Of a stretch of 6,100 nt of DNA, positions 4,842 through 6,100 are shown piece after piece. Numbering within the stretch: position 1 is the first letter of the stretch; every line of letters begins with the position of its first letter. Under the pieces are notes generated by a model. It had not been told where the DNA came from and did no database searches. It saw only the letters and a list, made by a program, of their open reading frames with translations. Origin of the DNA: Pseudomonadota bacterium (GTDB lineage: Bacteria; Pseudomonadota; Gammaproteobacteria; Burkholderiales; Burkholderiaceae_C); the NCBI GenBank assembly GCA_023394015.1, contig JAEXBL010000053.1:1-6100 (forward strand), in the 5' to 3' direction. The position numbers were made by a program, and so were the translations under genes.

Positions 4842-6100
4842 TCAAAGCACGCCTTGCGCCAGCATGGCGTCGGCGATCTTCACGAAGCCGGCGATGTTCG
4901 CGCCCTCCACGTAGTTCACCGTGCCGTCGCTCTTCTCGCCGTGGCGCACGCAGTTGCCGTGGATGTCCTTCATGATCTCGTGCAGGCGCAGGTCCACCTC
5001 GCTGTGCGTCCACGACAGGCGCATGGCGTTCTGGCTCATCTCCAGGCCCGAGGTGGCCACGCCGCCGGCGTTGCTGGCCTTGCCTGGCGCGTACAGCGTG
5101 CCGGCGGCCTGAAAGGCGTCCACCGCCTCCAGCGTGCTGGGCATGTTGGCGCCCTCGGCCACGCAGACCACCCCGTTGGCGATCAGCGTCCTGGCATCGT
5201 TCTCGTCCAGCTCGTTCTGCGTGGCGCAGGGCAGCGCGATGTCGACCGGCACGTGCCAGGGGCGCTTGCCGGCCTCGAACTGCAGCTTGTTCTGCTTGGC
5301 GAAATCCTTCAGGCGGCCGCGCTGCACGTTCTTGAATTCCATGATGTCGTGCACCATGCCGTCGCTCATGCCGGTGTCGCACACCAGGGTGCCGTCGGAG
5401 TCGGACAGGGTGACGACGCGGGCGCCCAGCTCCAGCGCCTTTTCGGCCGCGTACTGTGCCACGTTGCCCGAGCCGGAAATGCTGACCCGGCGGCCATCGA
5501 AGGCCATTTGCCGGCGGCGCAGCATCTCCTGCGCGAAGTACACCGTGCCGTAGCCGGTGGCCTCGGGCCGCATCAGGCTGCCGCCGTAGGCGATGCCCTT
5601 GCCGGTGAACACGGCGCTGGCGTCGTTGCTGAGCTTCTTCATCATGCCGGCCATGAAGCCGACCTCGCGCGCACCCACGCCGATGTCACCCGCGGGCACG
5701 TCGGTGTCGGCGCCCAGGTAGCGGTACAGCTCGGTCATCAGCGCCTGGCAAAAGCGCATCACCTCGCCGTCGCTCTTGCCCTTGGGGTCGAAGTCGCTGC
5801 CGCCCTTGCCGCCGCCCATGGGCAGCGTGGTCAGCGCGTTCTTGAAGGTCTGCTCGAAGGCCAGGAACTTCAGGATCGACTGGTTGACGCTGGGGTGAAA
5901 GCGCATGCCGCCCTTGTAGGGACCGATGGCCATGCTGTGCTGCACGCGGAAGGCGCGGTTGACCTGCGTCTTGCCCTTGTCGTCGACCCAGGCGACGCGG
6001 AACTGGATCACGCGGTCGGGCTCGCACAGGCGCTCCAGCAGGCCGTGTTCGCGGTACCTGGGGTGCTTCTCCAGAAACGGCCACAGCGACATCATCACTT
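4842..6100 (-). CDS. gdhA: NADP-type glutamate dehydrogenase, 5' end outside the window
   Basis: GdhA reductively aminates 2-oxoglutarate with ammonia to glutamate, in the cytosol, linking nitrogen and carbon metabolism. The 419 visible codons align by eye with the Escherichia coli NADP enzyme (447 residues) from about residue 31, so roughly 30 N-terminal residues lie beyond the window; the GTG at 6098 is an internal Val codon, not the start. From 6098, GPYKGGMRFHP (59-69), PMGGGKGGSDFDPKGKS (93-109; K98 matches E. coli catalytic K128) and DVPAGDIGVG (133-142, D138) form the active site. SGSGNVAQY (208-216) and SDSDG (232-236) are in the nucleotide-binding fold; close likeness to the E. coli enzyme favours NADP. 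All catalytic residues are present. It lies 260 bp upstream of hisI, an unexpected neighbour. Confidence 0.97.
   Translation of the reverse strand, partial: VMMSLWPFLEKHPRYREHGLLERLCEPDRVIQFRVAWVDDKGKTQVNRAFRVQHSMAIGPYKGGMRFHPSVNQSILKFLAFEQTFKNALTTLPMGGGKGGSDFDPKGKSDGEVMRFCQALMTELYRYLGADTDVPAGDIGVGAREVGFMAGMMKKLSNDASAVFTGKGIAYGGSLMRPEATGYGTVYFAQEMLRRRQMAFDGRRVSISGSGNVAQYAAEKALELGARVVTLSDSDGTLVCDTGMSDGMVHDIMEFKNVQRGRLKDFAKQNKLQFEAGKRPWHVPVDIALPCATQNELDENDARTLIANGVVCVAEGANMPSTLEAVDAFQAAGTLYAPGKASNAGGVATSGLEMSQNAMRLSWTHSEVDLRLHEIMKDIHGNCVRHGEKSDGTVNYVEGANIAGFVKIADAMLAQGVL

Noticed and set aside
4657..5382. 241-codon minus-strand frame overlapping the end of gdhA and the intergenic gap
   Set aside because: It is out of frame with gdhA, very Arg/His-rich and has no domain; gdhA itself shows no frameshift.

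Overview
The window is a high-GC bacterial segment in which every convincing gene lies on the minus strand, so transcription runs from high to low coordinates. The gene set (hisI, hisE, a small membrane protein, a HIT protein, tatA, tatB, tatC), the beta-proteobacterial form of TatB and the types of intergenic repeat point to Burkholderiales, most likely Comamonadaceae. This is inferred from family knowledge and was not tested by a search.

In transcription order: the 5'-truncated NADP-type glutamate dehydrogenase gene gdhA (6100-4842); a 260-bp intergenic stretch with palindromes and an AT-rich relic (4841-4582); hisI and hisE (4581-3811), which carry out the second and third steps of histidine synthesis; a 136-residue multi-pass membrane protein (3785-3375); a patatin-like lipid hydrolase whose start overlaps the previous stop by 8 nt (3382-2276); a HIT-family protein (2212-1835); tatA (1738-1508); tatB (1425-916); a 180-bp palindromic insertion; and tatC, which runs out of the window (734-1).

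The genes are core metabolism and export, with no mobile-element protein, CRISPR array, toxin-antitoxin pair or phage gene. I do not see a new multi-gene system. The unusual material is between the genes. tatB and tatC are separated by an array of ATGAC-plus-palindrome units arranged as a large imperfect inverted repeat. ATGAC also sits exactly at the tatB stop and at the tatC start, so the block looks like an insertion that split an ancestral ATGA stop/start overlap. A 62-codon frame crosses it and is joined to both neighbours by ATGA overlaps. A perfect 10-bp hairpin spans the tatA stop, next to a heptanucleotide tandem repeat.

Two other points concern gene order. Patatin is wedged between the membrane-protein and HIT genes, and gdhA occupies the place where hisF would be expected upstream of hisI, with repeat debris at that junction.
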